A stretch of 64,000 bases of DNA from Flavobacterium sp. UGB4466 (GTDB lineage: Bacteria; Bacteroidota; Bacteroidia; Flavobacteriales; Flavobacteriaceae), in contig NZ_CAGKLC010000004.1 of NCBI RefSeq assembly GCF_903469665.1, positions 1 to 64,000 of the forward strand, written 5' to 3'. Shown one piece after another: positions 15,532-23,965 of the stretch (its first letter is position 1; each line of letters starts with the position of its first letter). Both the position numbers and the translations under genes were made by a program. The notes beneath the pieces are model-generated. The model searched no databases, was not told the origin of the DNA, and saw only the letters and a program-made list of their open reading frames with translations.

Positions 15532-17118
15532 ATGGCAGCAGTACAAGCAGACGATGATTTAGTAGAATACGGATTCAGACGTGTCATTATTACGATTACG
15601 GCGGTACTTTGTGCCCTGCTTGAAATCGTCGACACGACCATTGTAAACGTAGCACTAACAGACATGCGAGGTAGCCTTGGTGCTACTTTGACTGATGTGG
15701 CCTGGGTAATTACAGCATACGCCATTGCGAATGTGATTGTAATTCCGATGACGAGCTGGCTTTCACAACAATTTGGAAGACGTAATTATTTTGTGGCTTC
15801 TATCATAATATTTACGGTCTGTTCCTTTTTATGCGGAAACGCCTCCAATATTTGGGAACTGGTAGCCTTTAGATTTGTTCAGGGTATGGGTGGAGGTGCC
15901 TTACTGGTAACAGCACAAACCATTATCACCGAAAGTTATCCCGTAGCAAAACGTGGAATGGCTCAGGCTATTTACGGAATGGGGGTAATTGTTGGACCAA
16001 CTTTAGGACCGCCATTAGGAGGTTATTTAGTAGACAACTACTCCTGGCCTTATATTTTTTACATTAATATTCCATTGGGGATCATTGCTACAATTTTAGC
16101 ATTAACCTTCGTAAGAAGTCCTAAGTATGGAGAAAAATTAAAAGCCAATCAGGTTGACTGGTGGGGAATTATATTGCTTGCAGCCTTTATCGGGTCTCTA
16201 CAATTCGTTCTGGAGCATGGGCAACAAGACGATTGGTTCAACGATTCAACTATCATAACTTTAAGTGTGGTTACGGTTTTAGGATTGGTCTTATTTATTT
16301 GGAGAGAGCTTACTTATAAACATCCAATCGTAAACTTAAGTGTTCTAAAGGATGGAAATCTTAGAATAGGAACTGTAATGTGTTTCATTCTTGGTTTCGG
16401 TCTGTACGGATCGACTTTAATTATACCAATCTACACGCAATCTATTTTAGGATGGACCGCAACCGATGCCGGATTATTATTGATTCCCGGGTCTATTACC
16501 ACAGCAATCATGATGCCTTTTGTCGGGAACATGATTCAGAGAGGAGTTCCGCAGGGCTATATGGTTGGAGTAGGATTTTTGGTATTCTTTTTCTTTACCT
16601 TTATGATGCAGACCCGTATGACTCCTGATACCGGAGTTGAACATATGTATTGGCCTCTAATTTTAAGAGGAGTTGGTTTAGGATTACTTTTTGTACCTAT
16701 TACGACACTCTCTCTATCTACCTTAAAAGGAAAACATATTGGTGAAGGAGCTGCTTTTACCGGAATGATGAGACAACTAGGAGGTTCGTTTGGTATTGCC
16801 ATTATTACCACGTTTATTACTCGTTTAGGACAGGAACACCGAGTAAACTTACTAACCAAGTTAGATCCTGCAAAATACGAAGTACAACAGCGTATTGCAG
16901 GAATGCAAAGAGCTTTTATGTCTAAAGGATATAGCGCAGACGTTGCATTGAAAAAAGCCTACCAAGCCATTGAATATTCTGTAATGAAACAAAGTACCGT
17001 AATGGCTTATATGGATATTTTCATGTATTTGGGAATTATGTTCTTATGCTGTATTCCAATTATTCTTTTAATCAAAAAAGGAAAAAACAAGATTAATCCT
17101 GCTGATGCAATGCATTAA
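15532..17118 (+). CDS. DHA2 family multidrug MFS transporter (EmrB-like)
   Basis: A 528-residue 14-transmembrane-segment proton antiporter of the drug:H+ antiporter 2 family. TM1 carries the family motif around LEIVDTTIVNVAL. Motif A-like SWLSQQFGRRNYF follows TM2, and motif C-like GPTLGPPLGGYL lies in TM5. The C-terminal tail KKGKNKINPADAMH is cytosolic. With the adaptor and TolC it forms an EmrAB-TolC type pump, controlled by the TetR gene at the head of the operon. Confidence 0.93.
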   Translation: MAAVQADDDLVEYGFRRVIITITAVLCALLEIVDTTIVNVALTDMRGSLGATLTDVAWVITAYAIANVIVIPMTSWLSQQFGRRNYFVASIIIFTVCSFLCGNASNIWELVAFRFVQGMGGGALLVTAQTIITESYPVAKRGMAQAIYGMGVIVGPTLGPPLGGYLVDNYSWPYIFYINIPLGIIATILALTFVRSPKYGEKLKANQVDWWGIILLAAFIGSLQFVLEHGQQDDWFNDSTIITLSVVTVLGLVLFIWRELTYKHPIVNLSVLKDGNLRIGTVMCFILGFGLYGSTLIIPIYTQSILGWTATDAGLLLIPGSITTAIMMPFVGNMIQRGVPQGYMVGVGFLVFFFFTFMMQTRMTPDTGVEHMYWPLILRGVGLGLLFVPITTLSLSTLKGKHIGEGAAFTGMMRQLGGSFGIAIITTFITRLGQEHRVNLLTKLDPAKYEVQQRIAGMQRAFMSKGYSADVALKKAYQAIEYSVMKQSTVMAYMDIFMYLGIMFLCCIPIILLIKKGKNKINPADAMH

Positions 17119-17142
17119 TAATAATTGATTTATAATACGTAA

Positions 17143-17183
17143 AAACGCCGAGTTCATTCCTGTAACTCGGCGTTTATTTTTTT
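17143..17183 (+). terminator. Terminator of the efflux operon
   Basis: A 12-bp stem (AAACGCCGAGTT 17143-17154; complement 17164-17175), 9-nt loop, followed by a T-rich tail. It lies 25 bp after the MFS stop codon. Confidence 0.88.
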
Positions 17184-17198
17184 CAAACATTAATAATT

Positions 17199-17314
17199 TA
17201 ACCGCAAAGCACGCAAGGATATTATTTCTAAGAAGCTTTAAATATGAAAAGTTCGCAAAGCTTTGTGTAAAAACTTTGCGAACTTTGCGTAAATCATTGT
17301 GTTCTTTGCGGTTA
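17199..17314. repeat. Palindromic intergenic repeat, CCGCAAAG family
   Basis: Perfect 11-bp outer arms TAACCGCAAAG (17199-17209) and complement (17304-17314) enclose an inner hairpin (AGTTCGCAAAG 17250-17260; complement 17274-17284). The unit (T)TTGCG recurs. It lies between the efflux terminator and the convergent yaaA gene. Confidence 0.72.
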
Positions 17315-17318
17315 AAAA

Positions 17319-17354
17319 CCTAAGTATCTCAGCATCTTAGCCCCTCAGAACCTT
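17319..17354. repeat. CTTAG/CTCAG family intergenic repeat
   Basis: The stretch CCTAAGTATCTCAGCATCTT and the following AGCCCCTCAGAACCTT form a run of degenerate 11-nt units of the CTTAG family. It abuts the CCGCAAAG element and the 3' end of yaaA. Confidence 0.7.
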
Positions 17355-17363
17355 AAAAAAAAC

Positions 17364-18122
17364 CTATCTCGTAAACACCAAATGATTTCCCTTTGAAAGA
17401 TTACCATCAAACTGATACCCTTCATAATTAAATCCTTTTAAGTCTTCAATAGTTTCAGCATTAGTATCAATAATATAACGCACCATCATCCCTCTTGCCT
17501 TTTTGGCAAAAAAACTGATTATTTTGAGTTTTCCGTCTTTATAATCTTTAAAGTCCGGTGTGATCACAGGAACTTTTAAAGCTTTTACATCTACCGCTGA
17601 AAAGTACTCGTTACTTGCTAAATTCACGAACAGCTCTCCCTTAGACAACTCTTTATTTAATGCTTTTGTCACGGTTGGTTTCCAAAACTCGTGCAGATTT
17701 TTATACTCCCCCACTGGCAATTTTGTTCCCATTTCCAGACGGTAAGCCTGCATTAAATCTAATGGTCTCAAAACGCCGTAAAGTCCTGACAGAATTCGAA
17801 GTTTACTTTGAAGAACGTCGAGTTTCTCCACCGGAATAGTATAAGCATCTAACCCCGTATAAACGTCTCCATCAAAAGTATAGACTGCCGGACGGGCATT
17901 TTCAGGTGTGAATGGTGTTTTCCAATCCTGATTTCTTTTCCAGTTCAAATCTGATAATTTAGCTGAAATCGACATTAATTCAGATAACTCAGCAGGTTTT
18001 TTAGTCTTTAAGATTTTATGAACCTCACGTGCTTCTTTTAAAAAATAAGGTTCTGTATGTTGAGTAGTAGGTAATTCTTTTTCGAAATTCAGTGACTTTG
18101 CAGGCGATATAACAATTTTCAT
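17364..18122 (-). CDS. yaaA: Peroxide stress protein YaaA
   Basis: A 252-residue protein of the YaaA (DUF328/UPF0246) family, which in E. coli lowers free iron and protects DNA during hydrogen peroxide stress. Family markers are the opening MKIVISPAKSLNFE, YTGLDA, LRILSGLYGVLRPLDLMQAYRLEMGT, and the C-terminal FFAKKARGMMVRYI. The full expected length is present. It stands alone on the minus strand between repeats. A possible -7 box (TATTTTTG on the minus strand, 18143-18150) lies about 20 bp upstream of the start. Confidence 0.92.
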   Translation of the reverse strand: MKIVISPAKSLNFEKELPTTQHTEPYFLKEAREVHKILKTKKPAELSELMSISAKLSDLNWKRNQDWKTPFTPENARPAVYTFDGDVYTGLDAYTIPVEKLDVLQSKLRILSGLYGVLRPLDLMQAYRLEMGTKLPVGEYKNLHEFWKPTVTKALNKELSKGELFVNLASNEYFSAVDVKALKVPVITPDFKDYKDGKLKIISFFAKKARGMMVRYIIDTNAETIEDLKGFNYEGYQFDGNLSKGNHLVFTR

Positions 18123-18218
18123 GTGTACATTTTTATATACTCCAAAAATACAAATTGAATTTTTAAAAATAACAGATCTGAATTGATTTGTTCGATCGCA
18201 TTATAAAGGTTTTTTTTC

Positions 18219-18371
18219 GCCACGAATTCACGAATTAACTTTTTAAATTAAATAAAATCCGTGAGTTGTTTCGCACGTTCACATTACTAAATATTTATTT
18301 TGCCACAAATTTTCGCTAATTTCTGTTTCTATACCTAATCTAATTCGCAGAAATTCGTGTAATTCGTGGCA
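18219..18371. repeat. Two CCACGAATT-family palindromic elements
   Basis: GCCACGAATTCACGAATTA (18219-18237) is followed by a decayed partner with CCGTGAGTTG. An adjoining imperfect palindrome runs from TGCCACAAATT (18301) to AATTCGTGGCA (18361-18371). The region 18123-18598 between yaaA and the GxxExxY gene holds these elements, AT-rich filler and the hairpin at 18531; I see no gene in it. Confidence 0.65.
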
Positions 18372-18530
18372 AACTTTTTTCTATTAATAAAATCCTAGCA
18401 CTCAAACTGTGAATTTATTCAAAAAAGTGAGCCTTAGATTATAATAGGCATTTTCTATGTCGTAAATTTGCAACCATAAAATTCCAAAAACATTTTCAAT
18501 GCAAAATTGAAAGTTGTATTCAAAAAAATA

Positions 18531-18581
18531 GCCACGAATTCACGAATTAAAATTTTTTAAATTAATTCGTGAATTCGTGGC
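18531..18581. repeat. Perfect CCACGAATTC hairpin, left boundary of the GxxExxY gene
   Basis: Perfect 20-bp arms (18531-18550 starting GCCACGAATTCACG; complement 18562-18581) with an 11-nt AT loop. The left arm is also the exact inverse, over 18 bp, of 18974-18991 on the other side of the GxxExxY gene. Confidence 0.85.
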
Positions 18582-18598
18582 AGAAAAAAATTTAGAAC

Positions 18599-18970
18599 AT
18601 GACAAAGATTTTGTACCAGCTGGAAAGTTATCAAATAATGGGAATTTTATTTGATGTTCATAGAAATTTAGGTGGAGGCTTTTCTGAAATCGTATATAAA
18701 GATGCTTTAGAATATGAATTTAAGAAAGAGAATATTCCATTTGAAAGAGAAAAAGAATATTTGGTAAACTATAAAGACATAATATTGAATCACAGATTTT
18801 ACGCTGATTTTATTTTGTTCGATAAAATTGTACTTGAAGTAAAATCGAGTGAATTTTTACATCCAAAATACATTTCGCAATGTCTTAATTATCTCAAAGT
18901 TTCTAAAACGCATTTAGCAATTTTAGCGAACTTCAATTCTGTCTCACTTGAATACAAACGTATTATTTAA
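18599..18970 (+). CDS. GxxExxY protein (predicted PD-(D/E)XK nuclease fold)
   Basis: This 123-residue protein carries the family signature GFSEIVY (27-33) after FDVHRNLGGG, then HRFYADFILFDKIVLEVKSS. Asp70 and Glu80-x-Lys82 match a PD-(D/E)XK nuclease core, and the C-terminal NYLKVSKTHLAILANF is typical. The family (PF13366, PDDEXK_3) is frequent in many copies per genome in Bacteroidota and others; its biological role is not established. The gene is tightly bracketed: a CCACGAATTC hairpin ends 17 bp before the start, and an inverted copy begins 3 bp after the stop, merging into the cca gene start. This arrangement suggests one mobile unit. Confidence 0.85.
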   Translation: MTKILYQLESYQIMGILFDVHRNLGGGFSEIVYKDALEYEFKKENIPFEREKEYLVNYKDIILNHRFYADFILFDKIVLEVKSSEFLHPKYISQCLNYLKVSKTHLAILANFNSVSLEYKRII

Positions 18971-18973
18971 TAA

Positions 18974-18991
18974 AATTCGTGAATTCGTGGC
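18974..18991. repeat. Right boundary repeat of the GxxExxY unit
   Basis: AATTCGTGAATTCGTGGC is a perfect 18-bp inverse of 18531-18548. It starts 3 bp after the GxxExxY stop codon and contains the GTG (18987-18989) that is the best available start for the following cca gene. Confidence 0.85.
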
Positions 18992-20414
18992 TATACAAAC
19001 AAATTATAAAACTGCATTACAACATAAAATCTTCGATATCATTTCGAAGGCATCCCGGGAACTTAATGTTGACAGTTATGTCATCGGAGGTTTTGTTCGG
19101 GATTTACTTTTAAACAGAGGTTCTAAAAAAGATATTGATGTTGTTGCTGTGGGCAGCGGTATTGAATTGGCATTAAAAGTTTCTGAATTATTGCCCAACA
19201 AACCAAAGGTACAGATTTTTAAAACTTACGGAACCGCCATGCTTCGTTTTGAAGATACTGATATTGAATTTGTCGGAGCAAGAAAAGAATCTTACAGTTC
19301 TGACAGCCGAAATCCGGTAGTGGAGAACGGAACCCTGGAAGACGATCAAAACCGTCGCGACTTCACCATTAATGCTTTGGCTTTATCATTAAACGAAAAA
19401 AACTTCGGAGATCTTTCTGATCCTTTTAATGGTTTGTCTGATTTAGAGAACAAAGTCATCAAGACCCCTTTGGATCCGGACATCACTTATTCTGATGATC
19501 CGTTGCGCATGCTTCGTGCGATTCGTTTTGCCACACAGTTGAATTTCGAAATAGAAGAAAATTCATTGAATGCCATCACAAAAAATGCTGACCGCATTAA
19601 AATTATATCAGGTGAAAGAATTGTTGACGAATTAAACAAAATTCTCTCCACTCCTAAACCTTCAACCGGCTTTTTACTATTGTACCAAACAGGACTTTTA
19701 GATTTAATTTTACCTGAATTAACAGCATTAAATCAGGTCGAAGAAATTGAAGGCCATACCCATAAAAACAACTTTTACCACACACTGGAAGTGGTCGACA
19801 ATATTTGCCCGAATACAGATGATGTCTGGTTACGCTGGGCAGCTTTATTGCACGATATTGGAAAAGCACCGACAAAACGTTTCAATAAAAAACAAGGCTG
19901 GACTTTTCACGGGCATGAGTTTTTAGGTGGTAAAATGACTAAAAAGATTTTCGAACGTCTGCACATGCCGTTGAATCACAAAATGAAATTTGTACAAAAA
20001 ATGGTTATCATGAGTTCACGCCCTATTGTTTTGGCTGACGACATCGTAACCGATAGTGCAGTGCGTCGTTTGGTTTTTGATGCCGGTGAGGATGTCGAAA
20101 ATCTAATGACTTTGTGTGAGGCAGATATCACCACCAAAAATCCGTCAAAGTTTAAAAAATACCATAAAAACTTCGAGCTCGTCCGCAAGAAAATCGTTGA
20201 AGTCGAAGAACGCGATCATGTTCGTAATTTTCAACCGCCCATTTCGGGTGAAGAAATTATGAAAATCTTTGATCTGAAGCCTTCAAGAGAAATCGGAATT
20301 TTGAAAGAAGCTGTAAAAGAAGCAATTCTTGAAGGTGACATTCCAAATGAGTATCAGGCTGCTTATGATTTTGTGATTAAAAGAGCTGAAAAATTAGGCA
20401 TAAAAAAAGTATAA
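18987..20414 (+). CDS. cca: CCA tRNA nucleotidyltransferase / polyA polymerase family with HD domain
   Basis: Class II nucleotidyltransferase: VIGGFVRDLLLNR (binding loop), KKDIDVVAVGSG with the DxD metal pair, RRDFTINALAL, and DPLRMLRAIRFATQL. A C-terminal HD domain follows (HTHKNNFYHTLEVV and LLHDIGKAPTK). It adds or repairs tRNA CCA ends, needed here because the tRNA genes in the window lack encoded CCA. Start is uncertain. Conserved sequence begins NYKTALQHKIFDI with no ATG before it. I chose GTG 18987, which lies within the boundary repeat; an upstream TTG at 18948 would overlap the GxxExxY gene. The insertion may have replaced the original start. Confidence 0.9.
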   Translation: MAIQTNYKTALQHKIFDIISKASRELNVDSYVIGGFVRDLLLNRGSKKDIDVVAVGSGIELALKVSELLPNKPKVQIFKTYGTAMLRFEDTDIEFVGARKESYSSDSRNPVVENGTLEDDQNRRDFTINALALSLNEKNFGDLSDPFNGLSDLENKVIKTPLDPDITYSDDPLRMLRAIRFATQLNFEIEENSLNAITKNADRIKIISGERIVDELNKILSTPKPSTGFLLLYQTGLLDLILPELTALNQVEEIEGHTHKNNFYHTLEVVDNICPNTDDVWLRWAALLHDIGKAPTKRFNKKQGWTFHGHEFLGGKMTKKIFERLHMPLNHKMKFVQKMVIMSSRPIVLADDIVTDSAVRRLVFDAGEDVENLMTLCEADITTKNPSKFKKYHKNFELVRKKIVEVEERDHVRNFQPPISGEEIMKIFDLKPSREIGILKEAVKEAILEGDIPNEYQAAYDFVIKRAEKLGIKKV

Positions 20415-20437
20415 AGAATTAAGTATTATTTTATAAA

Positions 20438-21463
20438 ATGAAAAAAGAAAATAAATCAGTAATCATCTGGTTGCTATCGGGTTGTGCTTTATTGTTTTTA
20501 ATGGTTGTCGTTGGCGGAATTACCCGTCTGACCAATTCAGGTTTATCCATGACCGACTGGCATTTGGTAACAGATACCTTTCCTCCACTGACAGAAGCAA
20601 AATGGAATGAAGCATTTGAACAATACAAGAAATTTCCAGAGTACCAAAAAATTAATATTCACAACGATTTTCAGCTTTCAGATTATAAATTCATCTATTT
20701 TTGGGAATGGTTCCACCGCTTCATTGGACGCATCATCGGACTGGTTTTCTTTGTTCCTTTTGTTTATTTTTTAATTCGAAAAAAACTCGATCGTCCAACC
20801 ATAAACAAATGTATTGTTCTTCTGGCAATGGGAGGTTTTCAAGGGTTCTTAGGATGGTTTATGGTGCGCAGCGGATTAATCGACAATCCGGATGTTAGTC
20901 ATTTCAGACTTTCTCTTCATCTTACTTTTGCCTTTATTACTTTTGCTTATACACTTTGGGTTGCCTTGGATTTAATTTATCCGGAACGCAATGTTTATAA
21001 AATAATTCCGCTTCGTAATATTGCAAGAATAGCTCTTGTCGCTTTACTGATTCAAATTATTTACGGCGGATTTGTAGCAGGTCTTAATGCCGGTTTAATA
21101 CACAATCACTGGCCTTTAATGAGTGACGGACAATTTATTCACGATTCGGTTTTTATTGAACAACCAACTTTGGTTAAAAACTTAATCGAAGGAAAAAGCG
21201 GAGTTCAGTTTGTGCATAGAACTTTTGCTTATGTAGTAGTAGCGCTTATCCTTTTCTTATATTACAAAGGAACTCGATTTTCTCTAACCAGAAATCAGTC
21301 TAAGGGAATCGACGTTCTTCTTGTTTTTGTTTTCATTCAGTTCTTACTGGGCGTTTTTACACTTTTATACAGCGTTCCTTTAGCTTTAGGATTAATTCAT
21401 CAAATTATGGCTTTTTTCCTTTTGAGTGCCATGACCTACACTTTGCACCGATTGAGTAAATAA
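20438..21463 (+). CDS. ctaA: Heme A synthase (CtaA/Cox15)
   Basis: A 341-residue eight-transmembrane protein that oxidises the heme O methyl group to formyl, giving heme A for cytochrome c oxidase. Family motifs are GGITRLTNSGLSMTDWHLVT near the N-terminus, the heme-ligand His in FYWEWFHRFIGRIIG-type sequence (EWFHRFIGRIIG), QGFLGWFMVRSGL, and a second half with FVAGLNAG, HRTFAY and LGLIHQ. The length matches the Cox15-like type. It follows cca by 23 bp and ends in a terminator. The partner heme O synthase is not in the window. Confidence 0.93.
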   Translation: MKKENKSVIIWLLSGCALLFLMVVVGGITRLTNSGLSMTDWHLVTDTFPPLTEAKWNEAFEQYKKFPEYQKINIHNDFQLSDYKFIYFWEWFHRFIGRIIGLVFFVPFVYFLIRKKLDRPTINKCIVLLAMGGFQGFLGWFMVRSGLIDNPDVSHFRLSLHLTFAFITFAYTLWVALDLIYPERNVYKIIPLRNIARIALVALLIQIIYGGFVAGLNAGLIHNHWPLMSDGQFIHDSVFIEQPTLVKNLIEGKSGVQFVHRTFAYVVVALILFLYYKGTRFSLTRNQSKGIDVLLVFVFIQFLLGVFTLLYSVPLALGLIHQIMAFFLLSAMTYTLHRLSK

Positions 21464-21480
21464 TAACTTAAATTATATAG

Positions 21481-21509
21481 AAAGAGCTGGAAAATTCCAG
21501 CTCTTTTTT
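21481..21509 (+). terminator. Terminator after ctaA
   Basis: AAAGAGCTGGAA (21481-21492) pairs with 21495-21506 around a very short loop, followed by T residues. It ends the cca-ctaA transcript. Confidence 0.85.
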
Positions 21510-21519
21510 ATTTAGAATA

Positions 21520-21745
21520 TGGCCCGAACTCAAGGCTCTCTATATTTGATAACCTATTTTTTAAATCGAATTAAAATCCGCTCCTACAAAATGCGTCGAG
21601 CCAATGGCTCTTTGTCTTAACTATTAAAACTGTTCAGGCACATTATAAAATTCCGAAGGAATGACCAATATTGTAGCAATGGATTTTAATCCATTGAAAA
21701 ATAAATTCAACCCACAAAAAAGTTCCGTAGGAACAATACATGTAT
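21520..21745. repeat. Intergenic repeat of the ATTCCGAAGGAAT type
   Basis: The ctaA-lytTR gap contains short inverted pieces: ATTCCGAAGGAAT (21650-21662), a palindrome CAATGGATT/AATCCATTG (21677-21696), GTTCCGTAGGAAC (21722-21734), and GAGCCAATGGCTC (21598-21610). I recall similar clusters between flavobacterial genes. No gene is seen here. Confidence 0.55.
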
Positions 21746-21754
21746 TAAATAAGT

Positions 21755-22522
21755 TTACCCCAGCCAGTTTTTAAAGTCCTGTACTTTCTCGCGGCTCACA
21801 ATTACCTCATCCTCTTTATAAGTAGGTAAAATTACCTTTAGCCGTGAATTGGTGTACACCTGAATTTCTTTTATCGCCGTAAGCGGAACAATGAATTTTC
21901 GGCTAACGCGAAAGAAATCTTTTTTATCGATTTCCTGCTCCAGGATTTCCAAAGTCGAGTCAATTAAATAATTTCTATTATCAAAAGTATGAATGTAGGT
22001 TCCTTTATTTTCACTAAAGAAACACTCAATTTCGTCTGTGGTAATAACCTTTAAGTGCTGCCCGATTTTAACTGTAAATCGTTTTTTATAATTCTTTTCA
22101 AAGGGGTTTGACAACATTTGACGAATTTGTTCAAAATCAAGTTGCAAATTTGAATTTTCTGAACTTGTTTTCGGTAATCTTGTTCTGAATTTTGCAACAG
22201 CAACTTCCAGATCATCTTCATCAATGGGTTTTAAAAGATAATCGATACTGTTTAATTTAAATGCTTTTAAAGCATATTCATCATAAGCCGTGGTAAAAAT
22301 AATGGCGCTCTGAATATTTATTTTTTCAAAAATTTCAAACGATAAACCATCAGACAATTGAATATCCAAAAATATGAGATCCGGATGTTCGTTATTTTCA
22401 AACCAATAAACGGATTCTTCAACAGAATGTAACATGGTCTTTACAGCAATATCTAACTTTTCGAGTTTTCGTTGTAGTAATCTTGCCGCCGGTTTTTCGT
22501 CTTCTATAATTAATGTGGTCAT
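21755..22522 (-). CDS. LytTR family response regulator
   Basis: A 255-residue regulator. The receiver domain (1-120) has acidic residues near IIEDEK, the phosphoacceptor Asp53 in FLDIQLSDG, a Thr in FTTAYDEYALKAF and a Lys in YLLKPIDE. The LytTR DNA-binding domain (about 150-250) includes RFTVKIGQHLKVI, ECFFSENKGTYIH, and FFRVSRKFIVPLTAIKEI. It closes a minus-strand operon headed by a LytS-type kinase; five 2TM-domain genes lie between kinase and regulator. The kinase-regulator pair is therefore interrupted but clearly matched by family. Confidence 0.93.
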   Translation of the reverse strand: MTTLIIEDEKPAARLLQRKLEKLDIAVKTMLHSVEESVYWFENNEHPDLIFLDIQLSDGLSFEIFEKINIQSAIIFTTAYDEYALKAFKLNSIDYLLKPIDEDDLEVAVAKFRTRLPKTSSENSNLQLDFEQIRQMLSNPFEKNYKKRFTVKIGQHLKVITTDEIECFFSENKGTYIHTFDNRNYLIDSTLEILEQEIDKKDFFRVSRKFIVPLTAIKEIQVYTNSRLKVILPTYKEDEVIVSREKVQDFKNWLG

Positions 22523-22558
22523 TTTGTAAGATGCAAAAATTAAAAATTCAGTTTAAAA

Positions 22559-22927
22559 TTACTTCCATTTATTTTTATTTTCAGCCTCTTTCTTCATTAT
22601 TTTTTGAATTTTCTTTTGCTCCCAATCCCTATTAAAAAAAACATCAGGGCCAAAAACGGAAATTCCATGAATCACTAGAGCAATTCCCCAAAAAAAAGCA
22701 GTCGAGTAAATTTCCCAATCACGGAATCCTCTAATGACAAAATGATCTCCTATATAACTTTGATTCAGACTTGAAACAATGATGATAATGTTCACCAATA
22801 TATAAACTCTTAAATGCGAATAAAAGCCTTTAATTCTTTTTACTTTTTTATATGCCAAATTGAAACTTTCGTCTGTACTAAACTCATGTGAATACTCTTC
22901 GTACATCTGTCTTCTAAACTGTCCCAT
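22559..22927 (-). CDS. 2TM domain protein (copy 5 of the array)
   Basis: A 122-residue protein with the 2TM layout (PF13239). An amphipathic segment AYKKVKRIKGFYSHLRVYILVN leads into TM1. The second membrane segment, AFFWGIALVIHGISVFG, is followed by the charged tail FFNRDWEQKKIQKIMKKEAENKNKW. The N-terminal extension (QFRRQMYEEYSHEFSTDESFNLAY) is shared with the neighbouring copy at 22946 and absent from the others, so these two are recent duplicates. It lies 36 bp upstream of the regulator gene in the same operon. Confidence 0.85.
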   Translation of the reverse strand: MGQFRRQMYEEYSHEFSTDESFNLAYKKVKRIKGFYSHLRVYILVNIIIIVSSLNQSYIGDHFVIRGFRDWEIYSTAFFWGIALVIHGISVFGPDVFFNRDWEQKKIQKIMKKEAENKNKWK

Positions 22928-22945
22928 ATTATTTTGATTTAAAAA

Positions 22946-23317
22946 TTATTGCCATTTTGTATTATTGTTCTGTGCCTCTCTCTCCATATACTTTTGGATC
23001 TTTTTTTGTTCCCATTCACTGCTGAAAAAAATATCAGGGCCAAATACAGTAAAAGCATGAATGCCTAAAGCTACTCCCCAGCATATCGCTGTCGAATAGG
23101 TACGCCAGTCTAACAATCCGTTTTCATAAACACTATGGCTGAAATAATCTCTGTTTAAATTAGAAACTATAATAATGGCATTCACAATCAAATACACTTT
23201 TAAATGCGTGTAAAAACCTTTGATTTTTTTCACTTTTCTGTAGGCTAAATTATAGCTTTCGTCTGTACTAATTTCATCCCTGAAAGCTTCGTACCTGTCT
23301 CTTCTATATCGTCTCAT
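22946..23317 (-). CDS. 2TM domain protein (copy 4 of the array)
   Basis: A 123-residue paralogue closest to copy 5. The N-terminus RRYRRDRYEAFRDEISTDES resembles that copy, followed by AYRKVKKIKGFYTHLKVYLIVN, the ICWGVALGIHAFTVFG membrane segment, and a FFSSEWEQKKIQKYMEREAQ tail. Both termini should be cytoplasmic. The 18-bp gaps on each side indicate co-transcription. 2TM domains usually occur attached to LytS kinases, so this protein may assemble with the kinase membrane domain. Confidence 0.85.
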   Translation of the reverse strand: MRRYRRDRYEAFRDEISTDESYNLAYRKVKKIKGFYTHLKVYLIVNAIIIVSNLNRDYFSHSVYENGLLDWRTYSTAICWGVALGIHAFTVFGPDIFFSSEWEQKKIQKYMEREAQNNNTKWQ

Positions 23318-23327
23318 TTTACTATAA

Positions 23328-23633
23328 TTATTGCCATTTATTTTTATTCTCTCTCTCTTTTTCCATCAGTTCTTTGATCTTTTTCTCTTCCCAGTCTTTT
23401 CCGAGAACCGGAAACACTTTAAAGACTTTCAAACCATGAAAAACCACTCCAACTCCCCACCACATTAAGGGCCAGTAAAACCATAAATGTCTTGGTGATG
23501 TATAAAGATTGATAAAAATCAGAACCAGATTTACAATAACGTATGCCGTTAGATTGCCATAGAAACCTTTGATTTCCTCCACTCTCTTTTTTGCGAGGTA
23601 ATATTTATCCTCTTCATTCAAATCTACTTCCAT
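23328..23633 (-). CDS. 2TM domain protein (copy 3 of the array)
   Basis: The start at 23633 (MEVDLNEEDKYYLAKKRVEE) is chosen because the other short copies start ME-x-D/N-F. A possible ATG at 23645 would add four residues and overlap the preceding stop. The 101-residue product has GFYGNLTAYVIVNLVLIFINL, WWGVGVVFHGLKVF and GKDWEEKKIKELMEKE, the consensus of the family. It follows copy 2 directly. Confidence 0.85.
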   Translation of the reverse strand: MEVDLNEEDKYYLAKKRVEEIKGFYGNLTAYVIVNLVLIFINLYTSPRHLWFYWPLMWWGVGVVFHGLKVFKVFPVLGKDWEEKKIKELMEKERENKNKWQ

Positions 23634-23635
23634 GA

Positions 23636-23965
23636 TTACTCCCATTTTTGTTTTTTTTCCTTTTTCTCTAAAATGCTTTTCATTTTACGCTCTTCCCATT
23701 CTTCTCCAAAAATTTTAAAAGAAGCGAATATCTCTATTGCCGATACTACAAAAACAGTAGTCCAAATACACATGACAAATCCGTTCAGATATTGTACAGG
23801 AAAAATATTAAGCGGAAGCCCAAAATAATCTTTTAAAATATAAAGTATAAGACCTGCACTATAGAAAATCACATGAGTGTAAAAAGCCTTTAACTTCACC
23901 ACCTTTTTACTTGCCATCTTTTGAAGTTCAAAATCTTCCTGTTCCTTATTAAAATTAGTTTCCAT
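23636..23965 (-). CDS. 2TM domain protein (copy 2, most divergent)
   Basis: Starting at METNFNKEQEDFELQ (ATG at 23965) it has 109 residues. It keeps the KVVKLKAFYTHVIFYSAGLIL start and the FGEEWEERKMKSILEKK tail. Its second membrane segment (GFVMCIWTTVFVVSAIEIFASFK) lacks the WGVGV-x2-H core of all other copies. It overlaps copy 1 by 11 bp. The divergence suggests a different partner or relaxed constraint. Confidence 0.8.
   Translation of the reverse strand: METNFNKEQEDFELQKMASKKVVKLKAFYTHVIFYSAGLILYILKDYFGLPLNIFPVQYLNGFVMCIWTTVFVVSAIEIFASFKIFGEEWEERKMKSILEKKEKKQKWE

Noticed and set aside
18531..18991. A toxin-antitoxin or restriction system at the GxxExxY gene
   Set aside because: There is no partner gene; the gene stands alone between repeats.
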